From assembly GCA_015847255.1 (NCBI GenBank), contig JADLZK010010457.1:248001-312000 (forward strand): 64,000 nt of DNA, given 5' to 3'. Position numbers and translations under genes: made by a program. This document shows, piece by piece, positions 34,228 to 43,687 of the stretch (position 1 is the stretch's first letter; every line of letters begins with the position of its first letter). The notes under the pieces were generated by a model. The model saw only the letters and a program-made list of their open reading frames with translations, did no database searches and was not told the origin of the DNA. Source of the DNA: Hyparrhenia diplandra (Eukaryota > Streptophyta > Magnoliopsida > Poales > Poaceae).

Positions 34228-34382
34228 CAAGAAGCCTGATTGCAGCACAAATTGTCCCTCCGGTTGCAACCAGGTCGTGGACGATCAGCACACGCTTCGC
34301 CAGGCCGTTCAATAGCACCAACATGCATCTCTAAGCAATCAGTCCCGTACTTGAGAACATATTTCTCAGAGATCACCTCACC
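34228..34382 (-). pseudogene. Adenine phosphoribosyltransferase (APT) exon fragment
   Basis: APT salvages adenine to AMP with PRPP. The minus strand reads GEVISEKYVLKYGTDCLEMH VGAIE. After a one-base insertion it gives RVLIVHDLVATGGTICAAIR LL, then GTACAT as donor. The block covers the PRPP-binding motif VLIVDDLVATGGT, with the second acidic residue changed to His. No other APT exon is visible. With NBP35 downstream and a GC-rich block upstream on the same strand, it may be part of a chimeric transcription unit. Confidence 0.85.
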
Positions 34383-34719
34383 TTCCATGTTTTCAAGAGC
34401 CAATGTTAGCACATGTTGATTACTGTTGAACAGACTTTATTTTTTTAAGAAAACGAGATTTGGCATTTTAGGAAAAACAATCATATAAACTGAATGCTCT
34501 TGAATTGATGAAGTCTCCAACTTCAAAGACTGATAACCTCTCCAAGACTCAAAGTTCATCCAAGACTCAGTACTACATTTTGCAATTCGCAAGCAATCTA
34601 TGTAATTTATCCAAACAAGGAGCATGATTTAATAACATGAGATCAGATGAGCAGCCGGCTGCATTCATCCATGAACATGCACGAGAAGAACTGAATCGAA
34701 GCAGGGAGCCATGAAAGGG

Positions 34720-35270
34720 CAGCGCCTTACCGGTGAGAATGCGGCAGAGGACTCCGTCGGTGTTGTGCCGCGGCGCCGCACCGTTGTGGCCTCTTGCGCC
34801 CCAACTTTCCGGTGCTTGGACTCCTCACCTTCGTTGCCGACGGCAGTAGCGGTGACTAGGTCGAGGGCAGGGGAAACGGCGGCGCCGGCGGCAGAGGCAA
34901 GGCAGCGCGGGAGACGGTGGCGCTGGGGCTTGGGCGCGGCCGCGAGTGAGAGGTATCGCGGCTTGCAGTGGTTGCCGACGGCAGTGGCGGTGGCTAGGCC
35001 GAGGGTAGGGAGACGGCGGCGCTGATGACTAGGGCGAGGGAGACGGCGGCACGGCGGCGCTGGCGGCTTGGACGAGGCAGCAGCGAGGGGAGACGGCCGC
35101 GCTGGTGGCTTGGGAGCGGCGGCGAGGGGAATCGCGAGGGAGGCGGCGGCGCTCGTTCCTTGGGCGAGGCCGCGACGGGGGGAGGAGGGGCGCTCCTGAT
35201 ATCCGCTCGAGGGTTGGGCCGCGCGTGAGGTGGGGATGGGTGTGCTTCGGATGCACAATGACCAAAATGC
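34720..35270 (-). other. GC-rich segment with degenerate tandem repeats next to the right terminus
   Basis: Repeats of GGCGGCG..GGCTTGG and GAGGGGAGACGGC units on the plus strand. On the minus strand it is open in more than one frame (Pro/Arg/Ser-rich). It resembles a GC-rich plant 5' exon. It sits just inside the inverted terminus at 35361, mirroring the GC-rich 18905-19330 segment just inside the left terminus. Confidence 0.45.
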
Positions 35271-35312
35271 CCTTGAACGAATAAAATTGACACATGTTAT
35301 TATTTTCACGAG

Positions 35313-35361
35313 GGAAGCGTTACGAAACGTTAAAAGATTTTCAAAGATTGTAAAAAGCCTC
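35313..35361 (-). repeat. Possible right MULE-like terminus
   Basis: The minus strand from 35361 reads GAGGCTTTTTACAATCTTTG, with AACGTTTCGTAACGCTTCCC further in. The left terminus at 18549 begins GAG, T8, ACAATGCTTGG and also has AAGCGTT units inside. Outside it, AATTAATTA (35362-35370) matches ATTTAATTA (18540-18548) at 8 of 9 bases. Confidence 0.4.
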
Positions 35362-35724
35362 AATTAATTAAACTACCAATATTAATATGCCATTATGTTT
35401 CAGTAAGAAACGTATGAACTTATCTAAAACAACAACAAAATCAAATTATTGCATAGAGTATCAATATTGTTTAAATTGAATTTTTCAGTTACATTGGTAC
35501 ATGCTTTGTTAAGAGTACATTAATTAAATGGCAACTTAAAAATAGATGGAAAAAGTTTTTTTTCTGTCTCTTGCATTGTTGTCATCTTTTAAGTTTTCTC
35601 CTCATAGTGTAAAATTAGGCAAACTATCTCCCTCAACTATCAAAACCATTTAAATTATCTCCTTGTCCTAGTCGGCCTAATTAAGATTTTTAGGTGGTTT
35701 TTGTTATTTTTAACAAAAAGTTTC

Positions 35725-36325
35725 AGTAAACACCTAATTAACATTTTTAGAATATGAAAATATATCTAAGCTTATAAATTTTGAAAAAAAATACTAAATA
35801 CAGATTGGGACACGATAAACCCAAATAAAGCATTTAGATATCATGAAAATATATCTAGAAACTTCTAGAAAAAATAACTTAGCTCTAGAAAAATAGAATA
35901 TATATTCAGAAAAATCTAGAAATTTTCTAAAACATTCTAATCAATGTCTAACCACATTAGATTAAAAAGATTTACACAACAAAAATACGAGATTCAACCA
36001 AAGATGATTTCATTCAAAGACGAATGGATTCGGCATTAATGTATGTTGCATCTCATTTTTTTTCGGAGGAAAGTTTTGAAACCCATTAGACATTGATTAG
36101 AATGCTTTAAGAATTTTAAGTATTTTTTTTTTGGATATGTTTCTACTTTTCTCGAGCAAAATCTAAATTTTAGAAGCTTCTAGATATAGTTTCATGGTTT
36201 CTAAACATCTTATTTGAGTTTCTTGTGTCATAATCTATCTCCAGGATTTTTCTAGAAATTCTTAAAAGCTTAGAGATCATCTTTTGGTTTAAAAATCTTA
36301 CTAAGTGTTTGCCATAAATTTGGCT
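35725..36325. repeat. AT-rich foldback element, arms about 220 bp
   Basis: The left arm (about 35727-35955) pairs with the right arm (about 36085-36322). Shared blocks are CATTCTAATCAATGTCTAA, ATATCTAGAARCTTCTA, TTTAGAWAYCATGAAA and GTAAACACCTAATTAA against GCAAACACTTAGTAAG. The loop is about 130 bp. No coding capacity. It would form a long hairpin if transcribed. Confidence 0.7.
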
Positions 36326-36329
36326 GAGC

Positions 36330-37394
36330 AGAAATGTGTCTCACAAAGAACCTGCTCCAAGCAGCATGGGTGGGAGAGAGTGAATGTCTAATGTTGTCAC
36401 GACACAAGATGAAATCATCACCATCCACGATAATCTTCATAATATCTTGTCTAGAATCTTAGATTTGCGGGCTTTGAGATGGCCACTTTACGCTAAATGA
36501 AATATGGCATGATAAAAGGAGCATTTTGCTAGCGTGCTGTACGAATAGGAGGATCCTGTCATCCGCAAAAGATCCATCCTTTCCCGTTTCCCCGCAACTG
36601 CCCTCTTGACTCCGGAGTCCAGTCGTCGTCAACTCAAGCAGCTTCACTTCACCTGCCGGCTACCGCGAGGCAGCAAGAACACGGTTTCTCTCTGACTGCC
36701 AGTGCCACCGCGAGGCAGGGCAGCCACATATCAGATAGGCCACCACCGGCATCTGCATACGACACGGCGAGCGATCCACCGGCGAGATGGCTCCATACCC
36801 ACAGCACTTCGGCTAGCTAGGCTTCCAACCTCCAAGTAGAAGGTGCCGTCAGGTATATGCACGAAATCTTTAATTACTAGGCCAGCTGGATCTGAGTCCC
36901 TTTTTTTCACATATGGATGTATGTTGCTCCAGAAGTGCAGATCCGTGCCTTATATACACCTTGGTTTCTCTTCGTTGCATATACAAAGGCGAGGGGTTCG
37001 ATCCAGTCTGTTCTGGTGTCCTGGGTGCGAAATGATGCCGTTCGAGCGACGCGGCACTGGTGGCTTCCCTTGATCCATTAGCCCATTAGGTGAGATAATG
37101 CTCCCATCCCTGCTCAGTCTCGGTTGACAGTCAACTGTCTGCAACCAATTTTGGTTTTCACATACATGCTGGACGAAAAGTCTAGGGCTTCCTTACCTCA
37201 CCTCTGTTTTGATCTTGTGGCATGGCTCCTTGTTTTCTTTATTTAGGTCTTTCTTTTCTGAGTCTGTCGGATTATTGTATATATGGGGTTATTTGGATAA
37301 CTTGGTGGCTGCTTAAGCTAACTGCCGAACCACCAAAAGCCAATCCGAACAAGCTAGCGCTTGTCTGCTTGCCACCAAAAGGAGATCGGCCGAG
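36330..37394 (+). other. Upstream region of the first NLR
   Basis: About 36580-36840 is C/G-rich and exon-like, ending AAGTAGAAG|GTGCCG. This would fit a 5' UTR exon with an intron before the NLR start at 37395. No other gene is visible. Confidence 0.35.
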
Positions 37395-40300
37395 ATGGAC
37401 ATCGCTACAGGGGCCATGAAGACTCTCCTCCCCAAGCTTGCAGAGCTGGTGGTGGGCGAATACAAGCTGCAGAAGGGTGTCAAGGGAGAGATCAAGGAAC
37501 TTGAGGAAGAGCTGACGAGCATGGCCGCAGCCCTCCGCAAGGTGGCTGAGGTGCCACCGGATCAGCTTGATGAGCAGGTCAAGATCTGGGCCGGCGATCT
37601 AAGGGAGCTATCCTATGACATAGAAGATGAAGTCGACACTTTCATGTTGCACGACAAGGGGCATGAGCATACCAGGCCATTCAGCCTCAAAGGGGCTCAT
37701 TGGTAGGGCCACGGATTTGTACAAGTGGGCCAAGACTAACCATAAGATCCACAATGCTATCAAAGACATCATGGACCAGGTCAAGATGGTCAAAGAGTAA
37801 ATAAACGGTACAAGGTTGACAGCATTGCTGCAAGGCCGGCTATGGTGGCTGTTGATCCTCGCTTAGAAGGTATGTACAGAAAGGCAGCAGAGCTGGTTGG
37901 CATTAGCCAGCCAAAGAATGAGCTAGCTAAGCAACTCTTGGAACAGGACTGCTCATCATCATCATCATCATCGAGGCAGCAATCAAACATAATTTCTATT
38001 GTTGGATTTGGAGGATTGGGGAAGACTACTCTTGCCAATTCATTGCTTCAAGATCTTAAAGAAAAATTTGATTGCCATATTTTCGTATCGGTCTCCCTTA
38101 ATCCCGATATAAAGAAGATTTTCAAGAACATCCTTCTCCAACTTGATGAGAATAAGTATAGCCACTTAGATGAAGGATGGGAAATGAAGCAGCTCATCGA
38201 CAGAATTATAGAGCTCCTCAAGAATAGAAGGTACAATTTTAGTTATACCTACTCTCCATCATCGTTTAGTAAATATTTCATTTCCTTTCTGAGTGAATGA
38301 TGATAAAGCATGCAGTAACTGGTCCTTTCAAGTTTCAAATGTTTTCCTTAGACTATGGTTGTAAGCTTAGATTCTGTAGTAGAAGTTTAGATTCTATAAA
38401 TCGTCACACATACACATACATATATAGAACCATGAGTGATGATTATTTTGTCGCCGACCCCAATGCTTGGGACTAAAAAGTTTTGTGGTTGTTCTACTCC
38501 GCTTATTTTGTGGAACTTTCCGATAACCACATACTTGGGGACACTGCCTAAATCTAATAAAATTACCTTTATGCATGTATGTAAACTTAGTAGTAGGACT
38601 GAAACCGTGGTCTTTGGCGGCCAAAAGAACATCAGTGGAATTATTTTGGGGACTATACTCTTATGAGAGTAAAATGGTCAAATTAAATGGTCAAATTTGA
38701 TTCAGGAAACTATGAAAGTAAAAGAAATAATATTCTCTTATGAGAGGAGGGATAGCTGTGGTTTATAGTCTAGACTATCTATGTTAACGTCACTTGCATG
38801 ATTGACAAATAAATCAGTTACTTTCTTCAGAGGTGATTATCCATGCATCTTGCAGTCACCTTGCTACTAATTTGATCACACCATTTACAATACCCAACGT
38901 GCCAGATCTTATTTCTACATTTTTTCATTTGGACTTCGCATATATATAGTTGTGTCTTGGGTTTACTAACACACCTGTGCATATTTACTTTATTACTAGG
39001 TGTTTGTGCGTGATTGATGATTTATGGAAAGAATTGGCATGGGATACTATCAAACTTGCTTTCCAAGATGGTCAACCTGGAAGCAAGATGATCATAACCA
39101 CTCGCAATAAGAGTGTTGCAGAACATGTTGGCGGTGGTGTCTATGAACTGAAACCACTTTCTGCCGATGACCTGGGAGCTGCTCACCAAGAGAATATTTG
39201 ACACTAATGATGACTGTCCTCCTAGTTTGAGAGAAGTCACTGGAAAAATCTTAAAGAAATGTGGTGGTGTACCATTAGCCATTATTACTACAGCAAGTTT
39301 ACTAGCTAGTAAACCAAGGTGTTTAGAGGAATGGGAGAAGGTGAATAAGTCTTTCGGTTCTGGACTTGTTGGAGATAGTCTTGAGGTGGACAAGATGATG
39401 AAGATATTAAGTCTGAGCTACAATGATCTGCCTTTTCATTTGAAGACTTGTTTGTTGTCTCTAAGCAAATATCCCGAGGATCACATTATTAGCAAGTATG
39501 TTTTAGTCTGGAGCTGGATAGCAGAAGGTTTCATTAAACAGGAGGAGACACAAGGACCTGCAGAGAAAAGCTTGCAGGAGATAGCAGAGAGCTACTTCAA
39601 CGATCTCATCAATCGAAGTTTGATCCAGCCGGCACAAAGTAGTGTGTATTCGAACAAGCCGATGGCCGGGTGCATTATTGCCAAGTGCACGACATGGTGC
39701 TTGAGCTAATAAATAAGTTGTCGGTGAAGAAGGTTTTGTTACAGTAGTGTTGTCGGAAGATGGACAACAACCAAGCACACTTACATCTGCCATGCGTAAG
39801 AGGAAGATTCGCCGGCTATCACTCCATAATAACAAAGATCGAAGTCCTATGCGGCCTCACCGAAGCAAGCAGAGCAGCAGCTGTCCAAAGTGAGGTCACT
39901 TGATATCTTTGGCAAGGTGAAGTCGATACCCCTGTCGAACTTTTTGTGTCCTCGCGTGTGTTGCGGGGTAGACGATTGTTTCACAGTCCGGATAGCCATC
40001 ATTTCAATGATCTTGGCAAGTTGCGTCTCCTGAGATTTATGCGACTACAAGATTTGAAAGACACTGAGCTACCCGAGAGTATTGGCGAGCTGGAGTCCCT
40101 GGAGACATTGGACATAAGACGATGGACAAGGCCAAGGCGAATGGTATTACCAGTATCCTTTGTTAAACTAGGAAGACTGGTCCGGCTACTCGGTACAAAC
40201 GTGGAACTACCGGATGGTTTGACTCTAGAGAATATGACATCTCTACAAGAGCTAAGAGGCATATGGACTACCTTGCATGCACTGACCGAGATTGGTAAAG

Positions 40301-40969
40301 TTGAAGAACTAAAGGTCCTCGAACTAGAGGTCCCTTCCAACATGAACGAATTTGTCAAGTGCCTACAATCATTTCCCAGTCTACAAATATTCATCCTATG
40401 GACCCCACTACCTCATGACCTTCCCGTGGATTTGATGGCATGGCTTCCTTCTAGTCTGCGGACATTCACTACCTCTGGTTGCTTCTTTAGCAAGGCATTC
40501 CCAAAGTGGACTAAGCCCAGCTGTCCCATCTCACCGTCTTCTTCGTCTTTGGGGAATGTGCGTGTACTACCCGAAAGCACCTTGAGCAGCTTGCTGAGTT
40601 GCCGTCCCTTCATGTTCTCCATATAGATTCACAGAGACAACCAAAGGAGCAGGAAAAGCTCAGCAGTGCATCTGGATTCCCGTGTCTAATGCACCTTGAC
40701 CTTGGCATTCGTTGTTTCTTCATTAAGTTTCAGCAAGGGACTATGCCAAAACTTCAAAAACTCAGGCTTGAATTTTCCCCATAGAAACTATTGAGCATTT
40801 TCAGACCAATACCTTCGATTGTGGCTTGGACAACCTCCCTTCTCTCTGTCATGTTATCATTTATTTAACGCAGAACTGCGCTGAAGCAGAGGTTGCTATT
40901 AGGAAGGAAGTTAGTGATCATCCCAACCATCCATCGCTCGATTTGTCCTATATGTATAATTGGCTGTAA
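37395..40969 (+). pseudogene. CC-NLR disease-resistance protein, copy 1 (frameshifted)
   Basis: NLRs are intracellular immune receptors. The ATG at 37395 opens an Rx-type coiled coil (MDIATGAMKTLLPKLAELVV, then SYDIEDEVDTF, an EDVID-like motif). Frameshifts near 37693 and 37798 break it. NB-ARC follows with Walker A GFGGLGKTT, an intron (38232-39000, GTACAA..ACTAG), kinase 2 CLCVIDDLW, RNBS-B KMIITTRN, GLPL-type CGGVPLAI, RNBS-D LKTCLLSLSKYPED and MHD-type VHDMVLE. More frameshifts occur near 39170, 39655 and 39725. Leucine-rich repeats (LPESIGELESLETLDI, LENMTSLQELRGI) run to TAA at 40967. The 3' half is duplicated at 43688. Confidence 0.92.
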
Positions 40970-41034
40970 AGGTATGAGCTGACTCCTCTACATTTATAAT
41001 TTTATAGATTCCCTCAGACGGCAAAACTATGCAA

Positions 41035-41811
41035 CTAGCCAGAGCCCCCGCGCTTCGCGCTGGTAGATATAGTTGTTAAGGGAAAATAATAAGATTTTAT
41101 ATTCGAGGTTTATACATGTATTACACTTAAGTGTGATCTGGTCGAGTGGTATATAGAGCTGTTGTAAGCATATATGTCTACGTGAAGTAATAGGGTAAAA
41201 TGCAATCATATTGGTATGAGTAACGTGGAAATCTTGCATCGAGGCATCTTGGTCCATCTCAATTGTGGCGATGGTGATTAAATTTTTGTCGTAGATGTTT
41301 ACTACCGGTTGAGCGGAATGTTACCTAGGTCTTAGTACATGTGCTATGGACTTCATGAACGGAGTAAGTAATCTTTGCATTGGCTAGGGGTCAAGTAGTA
41401 GTGCCCCTATGCATTTATGTTTGCTATTAACGAATTATTAGAGTTCGGTAAGAATAGTGTATATCAATACATTAAAGACGGAAATATATAGTTGTTGTAT
41501 CTCCGAAGCAAATATTATCAAGCGGGTACAAAAGGCAGAAAAGGCTGTATAATGTATGCTAATTAATATGAATCCTGCAGTTCGAAACAGGTTTGATTTG
41601 ATGTTTATAGGATTCAGTACTGTTCTGTAACGGATTATACTGTTCATAAGATCCATTATTGTTCCATATCGTGCTGACCACTGTTCATGGATCCGCTACT
41701 GTTCCATATCGGGTTGAATACTGTTCATGGGATCTGTTACTGTTCCACATCGGGTCGGTACAGTTCATAAAATTCGCTACTGTTGTTTACTGTTACGGAA
41801 CAGTACAGAGA
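41035..41811 (-). mobile_element. Small non-autonomous Helitron in the 3' flank of NLR copy 1
   Basis: On the minus strand it starts TCTCTGTACTG at 41811 and ends CTAG at 41038-41035. A short GC hairpin (CAGCGCGAAGCGCGGG) lies about ten bases before the end. The host bases are A before and T after, as Helitrons require. Compared with the flank of NLR copy 2 (46870-46920), this is extra sequence at the equivalent place. 777 bp, no coding capacity. Confidence 0.75.
41640..41795. repeat. Minisatellite, about 3.5 copies of a 40-46 bp unit
   Basis: The units follow ACTGTTCATGGGATCCGCTA then CTGTTCCATATCGGGTTGA, with small differences between copies. It lies near the 5' end of the Helitron (minus orientation). 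Confidence 0.8.
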
Positions 41812-41835
41812 TCACCGCGTTTAAAGAAGTTAATA

Positions 41836-42055
41836 TAGATTCTAAGACAGTACCAAGTCAAACCATCTTGAGTATGATCAAATTTATAAAAAGAAGTGTC
41901 AATATTTATGATATGAAATATGTATCACTAGATTTTTTTTATATAATATATTTTAATACAATGACTATTTTGTGTGTCAGAAATTTGACACTACATTTCG
42001 ATAAATTTGATTAGTTTGACTAGAGCTAGAGTTACAATTTCCTATCTGGATGGAG
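41836..42055. mobile_element. Stowaway-like MITE remnant (NLR copy 1 flank)
   Basis: Begins GATTCTAAGACAGTACCAAG and ends CTATCTGGATGGAGG, with paired CAAATTTATAAA / ATAAATTTGAT blocks. The same MITE is in the flank of NLR copy 2 at 46900-47429, so it predates the duplication. Confidence 0.65.
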
Positions 42056-42059
42056 GTCA

Positions 42060-42806
42060 TAGCTAACGTATCTGTAATGCCCATGCAACATTTCTTTCGT
42101 GCTTAGCTGATGAGTTCCGGTAACCTTCACTGTATTATTGTGCCAATATAGCTTTTGTGCTGCTAACAAACGTTTTTGCCATGTTATGAACATATATAGA
42201 CGATTCTATATACCATTTTAAAAAATACAAATGATTCTAACTAGTTAGCCCTAATACGACTTGTTTTTCCTCTTAGTGCCAGATCAATTTCGATACTATG
42301 AAATAAATAAGTAAATTGACCGCTCTCAAGTCTCTAGGCATTGTGTTAAGAATAGAACCACGAGCATGGAGTCGGCCCTATAAAGGCCTCGTAATCCTAC
42401 TCGTTCTGTTCTTCTTCACTTGTCACGTTAGCCTTGTCCTAAGTTATTAAATATTACTATTTTTTACCTTCCATTTTAAACAAATCCTTATAGTTTCACA
42501 ACATATGGATTATATGTATGGAAGTATTTCTTATAGTTAACTCAATCTAAAAATATAAACCTTATGTCATGAACCTATATAAATCTTTTTAAAATCAATG
42601 GTCAGATATAAATATTTAACTTAGGACAAAGTTAATACAACAGATAAAAAAAAATAGAACCAGTATATACTTGGGTTACTGTCGCCCCTAGCCAGACCAA
42701 CACCGCCATACAAGGAAAACAAAGCGGGGCCTCTTTTTTTAGTACTGGACCGGGAATTTTAATTAACCCTGGTGGCTGGCTGGTTTGTGCTACAACAAAA
42801 GGAACT
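42060..42806. repeat. 3' flank of NLR copy 1, duplicated at 47430-47870
   Basis: Aligns with 47430-47870 by blocks such as GCCATGTTATGAA, AAATACAAATGATTCTAACTA, TGCCAGATCAATTT, TGTTAAGAAT and AGCCAGACCAACACC. No gene recognised. Confidence 0.75.
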
Positions 42807-42807
42807 G

Positions 42808-43687
42808 TCGGTGTTTTGTAAACGAACGATTGAATTTATGAGTGTCGCGCTGCTCTAGAAAGACAATGGTAGCACTCAAGACACAAGGAAATTATATTGG
42901 TTCAGGCCAGAGCCCTACGTCCAGTCCCAGATAGGGTAGAGTTCGTGTTCCTAGTTCAAGTGCTCTGAGTTCTTACAATAGGGGTGTGTAAGGTAAGGGA
43001 TTCAAGGTAAGAGGAGTCAGGAGAACAACAAGCGGAATGGTGTCTCCGAGATTTAGTCCCCTTGAAGGAAGGCCTGGCCGCCCTTATATAGAGTTCGGGG
43101 GCGAGGTTACAGTGAAGAGATGCGTCATTCCGACCTGAGTGGTCGAGAGCCCGAGGGAGGGAGAAGCGAGTAAACTTGGTCGGTGATCCATCCTATGTTG
43201 TCCTTTGCATCATTGCACGCGTTCAGGCATGGTCATCGTCGTGGTTGTTATGATCTTGCTCCCCACACCGTGGCGCGACATGGCGTGGTGCTACAGTGCC
43301 GGTCGTGGCGGCGCTGTTGGCATGGCGGTGGTTCACCAACTATCCTGTTTGGCGTGGTCTTGCCATGGCCTCCGTCATCGTCTCCTGTTCTCCTGGTGAT
43401 TTCGTGGTGACAGTGAGGGAGCAGGTGGCTGCTCTCGGGTTATTGGTCGTCCTTTCGGATTGTGGCGTCACGAAGTCAAGGCCGGGGTCGTGCGACCCAT
43501 CCCATAGCAGGTGGGGTCATACGCCCATCTTATCGGGCTATATTTGGATGGTGTAGTGCCGTACCAGCCGTTGTCGTCCTGCGGTGTTGTCTTGTCTACG
43601 CAGGGGTCTGTAGGGATGGCGTCTGCACTGAGATCCCGCGTCTTGAGAGATGGTCATCCTCCCCGTCCTGGCGGAATGTGCGGTGCG
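42808..43687 (-). mobile_element. LTR-like fragment at the junction of the NLR duplication
   Basis: Begins TGTCGGTGTTTTG directly after the 3' flank of copy 1. It contains the LTR-typical block TTGGTTCAGGCCAGAGCCCT and, on the minus strand, a TATA box CTATATAAGGGCGG at about 43079-43092. It stops at about 43687, where NLR copy 2 starts in mid-gene. No matching right end or target duplication is seen, so it is truncated or recombined. Confidence 0.6.

Noticed and set aside
37395..40969. NLR copy 1 as an intact gene
   Set aside because: At least four frameshifts that introns cannot remove, including one directly after the EDVID-like motif.
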